Source: JAMIFV01 sp035906055
Lineage (GTDB): Bacteria > Pseudomonadota > Alphaproteobacteria > Rickettsiales > JABCZZ01
Direction: 5' to 3'
Length of the DNA stretch: 24,600 nt
Assembly (NCBI GenBank): GCA_035906055.1
Contig: JAMIFV010000009.1
Span: 1 to 24,600 of the forward strand
Positions 22,218-24,600 of this stretch are shown here, piece after piece. Below the pieces are notes generated by a model. It was not told the DNA's origin and ran no database searches. It saw only the letters and a list, made by a program, of their open reading frames with translations. Each line of letters begins with the position of its first letter. The first letter of the stretch is position 1. The translations under genes were made by a program, and so were the position numbers.

Positions 22218-23276
22218 TTATACCGTCTCCCCGTTCTGCGCCGGGCTAACGGGCGGTGCGCTGAGCGACATTTTCAGCTCTTCGAGTATCTTGTTATTGA
22301 TGCGGTTGGCGGCAAGATCAGCCGCAACGCGGATAGCGTAGTGGAACCCGAAACCATCCGCCGAACCGTGGCTTTTCACCGCGATGCCGTTGAGGCCAAG
22401 GAACATCGCGCCGTTGCGGCGGCGGGGGTCGAGCAGTTTCTTCAGCTGGCCGATAGCGGGTTTTGCAAAGAGGTAGCCGATCATCGCCGACCATGAGCTG
22501 CGGAACGTGTTGTTCACATATTTGCTCACCATGCGGCCAATACCCTCGGCGGTCTTAAGCGCCACATTGCCGGTGAAGCCGTCCGTCACGATAACATCCA
22601 CCGTGCCTGCGGAAATGTCGTCGCCTTCCACGAATCCGTGGAAGTCCAGCCCCAGTTCAGGATTCTTCAGGATGCGGTGCGCTTCCTTTACCTGATCCAG
22701 CCCCTTCATTTCTTCAGAACCGACATTGAGCAGGCCGATCCTTGGGCTCTGCAATGAAAGCATGATACGCGCGAAGGCGTCGCCCATGATGGCGAACTGC
22801 ACGAGCGTATCGGCGTCGCATTCCACATTGGCGCCCAGATCGAGCATCACCGCATCGCCTTTAACGGTGGGCACGAGCGCCGCGATGGCGGGACGGAAAA
22901 TACCGGGCAGGGTGCGGAACACCAGTTTGGCCATCGCCATGAGCGCGCCGGTGTTACCGGCGGATACCATGCAGTCTGCCCTGCCCTCTTTCACGGCGTC
23001 GATAGCCAGGCGCATGCTGGACTGCGCGCCACGGCGCAGCGCCACGGAGGGCTTGTCATGCGGGGCGACGCAGACATCCGTATGCACGATCTCGGAGTAG
23101 AGTTCTACCGTGGGATATTGCTTGAAGAGCGGCAGGATGCGCGCGCTGTCACCAAAAAAGATGAAGCGGATATTGTTATTGTAGCGGTGCAATGCAAGCT
23201 CTGCGCCTTCAACGACAGACTGAGGGGCGTTATCCCCCCCCATTGCATCAAGCGCTATCCTTAGCGAAGTAGACAA
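22218..23276 (-). CDS. plsX: Phosphate acyltransferase PlsX
   Basis: This 352-residue peripheral membrane enzyme makes acyl-phosphate from acyl-ACP for phospholipid synthesis. Family signatures are IALDAMGGDNAP at the N-terminus, CMVSAGNTGALMA, MLDLGANVECDADTLVQFA, LLNVGSEEMKG, IVTDGFTGNVALKTAEG and GLNGIAVKSHGSAD. The start is a TTG at 23276 with AAGAGG upstream. The next in-frame ATG (Met12) would remove the conserved N-terminal strand. An ATG four bases upstream of the TTG is in another frame and stops after ten codons. A run of eight G encodes part of the MGGD motif. It lies downstream of rpmF and upstream of fabH in one cluster. Confidence 0.96.
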   Translation of the reverse strand: MSTSLRIALDAMGGDNAPQSVVEGAELALHRYNNNIRFIFFGDSARILPLFKQYPTVELYSEIVHTDVCVAPHDKPSVALRRGAQSSMRLAIDAVKEGRADCMVSAGNTGALMAMAKLVFRTLPGIFRPAIAALVPTVKGDAVMLDLGANVECDADTLVQFAIMGDAFARIMLSLQSPRIGLLNVGSEEMKGLDQVKEAHRILKNPELGLDFHGFVEGDDISAGTVDVIVTDGFTGNVALKTAEGIGRMVSKYVNNTFRSSWSAMIGYLFAKPAIGQLKKLLDPRRRNGAMFLGLNGIAVKSHGSADGFGFHYAIRVAADLAANRINNKILEELKMSLSAPPVSPAQNGETV

Positions 23277-23303
23277 TCATTGCCTCTTGCTGATGGTCAT
23301 GCA

Positions 23304-23328
23304 GCCTTCAGGGATCGCCCCTGAAGGC
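23304..23328 (-). promoter_or_regulatory. Perfect stem-loop between rpmF and plsX
   Basis: GCCTTCAGGG-ATCGC-CCCTGAAGGC forms a 10-bp perfect stem with a 5-nt loop in the 60-bp rpmF-plsX spacer. There is no T run after it on the minus strand, so it is more likely an RNA processing or stabilising element, or a partial attenuator, than a terminator. Confidence 0.5.
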
Positions 23329-23336
23329 GCAGATTT

Positions 23337-23519
23337 TTATTTACGAACTTTATCCGAAGTCACCTGACGGCCATTATATTTGCCATCGGGGGAAACATGG
23401 TGCGGGCGCTTGAGTTCGCCGCTGGTTTTATCTTCCACCACGTTGGTTTTATCCAGTGCCTGATGCGAACGGCGCATCCCGCGAGCGGACTTGGAGGTTT
23501 TCTTCTTAGGTACAGCCAT
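23337..23519 (-). CDS. rpmF: 50S ribosomal protein L32
   Basis: This 60-residue basic protein of the large ribosomal subunit starts MAVPKKKTSKSARGMRRSHQAL, the standard L32 N-terminus, and has PHHVSPDGKYNGRQV near the end. It lacks the zinc-binding Cys residues found in some L32 types, as is usual in alphaproteobacteria. The ATG at 23519 has AAGG upstream. It heads the cluster rpmF-plsX-fabH-ihfA-merR behind the promoter at 23593-23621. Confidence 0.96.
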   Translation of the reverse strand: MAVPKKKTSKSARGMRRSHQALDKTNVVEDKTSGELKRPHHVSPDGKYNGRQVTSDKVRK

Positions 23520-23592
23520 GACACGAGCCTTTTATTACGCTTAACTAACTGATATTAAAGGATACGAAAAACGCATCCCCGCAAGGGGCGTA

Positions 23593-23621
23593 GCCATACG
23601 CTATATTTACCACCGCGTCAA
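23593..23621 (-). promoter_or_regulatory. Promoter of the rpmF-plsX-fabH-ihfA cluster
   Basis: On the minus strand TTGACG (23621-23616) and TATGGC (23598-23593) are separated by exactly 17 bp, a good sigma-70 type match. Transcription would begin near 23586 and give a leader of about 67 nt, opening with a small GC hairpin (CCCC-TTGC-GGGG). Confidence 0.6.
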
Positions 23622-23705
23622 GGGGCGCAATTTCATAAAAATGTCACAAACTTTCCGGCTTTTGCCAGTATACTACACTGAATATACGCTATTGCCCCGG
23701 CTATA

Positions 23706-24317
23706 ATGAGCATCATGGGAACATCACCTATAAATAACGCTGAAAAATACGCAGCGTCCTTCTGGGAGGCTATCGAAACGCATTTGAGCGGAACTACGCC
23801 TTATGGGGCGTTGGGATTGCATGAGGGAGTTCCCGATTCTGTGGTGAAGAAGGCGTTTCTTGCAAAAAATACCGATCTGATCAGGCAGCCCCACACACCT
23901 GAAAATGCAAGGGAACGGGAGAAACTTGAAACCGCATACCGGGCAATTATAGACACGGAGGGATCATCAATATACAGGCAGTGGAAGCAGGATAAAGCAT
24001 ACACCTCCCATACTGCCGATATCAGACAGCTCCCCCTTAAGGAAGAAGCGATTCAGCGGCTGGAGGCGATAGCGGAAGCATCCCGGGAACTGGCCTTCAA
24101 GAAGCCCGTGATAGCGCTGGGCGCTACGGCGCTGGCGGCAGCAGGCATCGCGTATGCCCTGACGGCCACGGAACGCATCCGTGCGAAAAAGGAAGCCGGT
24201 GAAACCCCGGAACGTTCAGACCGCGCCCTGCAGGCGCTTGGCTTTGCCGGGGCGGCAGGCGTCATCAGCGCCGCCGTGCTGATGTGGAAGAATGGCGCTG
24301 GCCATACAAGAAGCTGA
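23706..24317 (+). CDS. Membrane protein with a J-domain-like region lacking HPD
   Basis: 203 residues from ATG 23706 (ATG 23715 is an alternative). Residues 31-95 follow the J-domain plan: TPYGALGLHEGVPDSVVKKAF (helices I-II), a loop, then REKLETAYRAIIDTEGSSIYRQW (helix III and the 'Y' end). The HPD tripeptide that stimulates Hsp70 is replaced by a sequence around IRQP (59-62). Two hydrophobic helices follow at about 134-152 (PVIALGATALAAAGIAYAL) and 175-194 (ALQALGFAGAAGVISAAVLMW), separated by a charged loop. A classical chaperone role is therefore unlikely; a membrane adaptor that keeps a J-like fold is plausible (inference). It is divergent from rpmF and followed by a transposase remnant. 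The J-like assignment is by eye. Confidence 0.65.
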   Translation: MSIMGTSPINNAEKYAASFWEAIETHLSGTTPYGALGLHEGVPDSVVKKAFLAKNTDLIRQPHTPENAREREKLETAYRAIIDTEGSSIYRQWKQDKAYTSHTADIRQLPLKEEAIQRLEAIAEASRELAFKKPVIALGATALAAAGIAYALTATERIRAKKEAGETPERSDRALQALGFAGAAGVISAAVLMWKNGAGHTRS

Positions 24318-24374
24318 CCCTTTGTTTAAGGGCAAAGCGGACTTTTGCCTGACGGTTTATCTGCAGCAACTTTA

Positions 24375-24600
24375 TTAGGCATTTAGTCCCAGGTTATGGT
24401 GGTTTGGGTTGATTTTAAATCGTTCTGGCTCTTTTTGCCAGGATTTGATGATGTATTCATAAGGTGTGAGTCCTTGGAGTGTTTTGCGACGTTGTATGCA
24501 TTCAGGAAGTTAGCGATATGCTCCTTCAATTGAGCATGTGATTGGTAGTGGTATCGCTTGACGGTAGCTTCTTTGAGCGTCCGGTTCATGCGCTCCACCT
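24375..24600 (-). pseudogene. IS481-like transposase, frameshifted C-terminal part (runs off the right edge)
   Basis: The frame entering from the right reads VERMNRTLKEATVKRYHYQSHAQLKEHIANFLNAYNVAK in sense, the end of an integrase-core (DDE) transposase of the IS481 type. After AYNVAK (about 24484) the original frame runs into unrelated residues. A -1 shift instead gives TLQGLTPYEYIIKSW and PERFKINPNHHNLGLNA, the expected family ending, which stops at 24375-24377. Compared with the usual AK-RLK-TL order, about 10 nt appear to be missing, as would follow slippage between two short AAAAC repeats. The gene is thus a decayed remnant unless the element uses unusual frameshifting. Family name is from motif recognition. 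Confidence 0.8.

Overview
The window looks like a chromosomal segment of an alphaproteobacterium with moderately high G+C. The best evidence is gene order. On the minus strand rpmF-plsX-fabH-ihfA-merR (about 23.5 to 20.3 kb) is the classical alphaproteobacterial lipid/ribosome/IHF cluster. On the plus strand hom-glpX-recJ (9.7 to 14.1 kb) is also a common alphaproteobacterial order. The genus cannot be fixed. Many lineage-specific proteins, dispersed palindromic repeats and transposase remnants at both ends suggest a poorly sampled, possibly host-associated lineage (inference).

Layout. 1-190: 3' end of an IS5-like transposase. 302-5339 (minus): a run of five genes, made of three large orphan proteins (533, 414 and 377 aa), a 64-aa protein, and a DUF2335 membrane protein that overlaps it. 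5475-6842 (plus): two small inner-membrane proteins of unknown role. 6897-6972: tRNA with anticodon CAT (Met), then a repeat-rich spacer. 7129-9559 (minus): two tandem Tat-exported DUF1513 beta-propeller-like paralogues. 9675-14121 (plus): homoserine dehydrogenase, class II fructose-1,6-bisphosphatase and RecJ exonuclease, with a repeat-filled spacer between the last two. 14129-16460: three orphan genes and tRNA-Thr(CGT). 16567-19748: a surface-polysaccharide group, with an O-antigen ligase-like protein, a GINT1/GH43-like propeller protein and a family 4 glycosyltransferase. 19863-19939: tRNA-Pro(GGG) with a clear terminator, then about 340 bp of repeats that include a 23-bp copy of the tRNA 5' end. 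20280-23519: merR, ihfA, fabH, plsX and rpmF. 23706-24317: a membrane protein with a J-domain-like region lacking HPD. 24375-24600: a frameshifted IS481-like transposase fragment.

How the genes work together. PlsX makes acyl-phosphate for phospholipid synthesis and FabH starts fatty-acid chains; both are co-oriented with ribosomal protein L32 behind a recognisable promoter. Hom, GlpX and RecJ are unrelated housekeeping functions. The polysaccharide genes probably build or finish a surface glycan. No defence system, CRISPR array or prophage was recognised. The most unusual items are an in-frame palindromic insertion inside recJ, the HPD-less J-like membrane protein, the cluster of three orphan proteins, a three-copy GC-rich dispersed repeat, and the duplicated tRNA-Pro 5' end.
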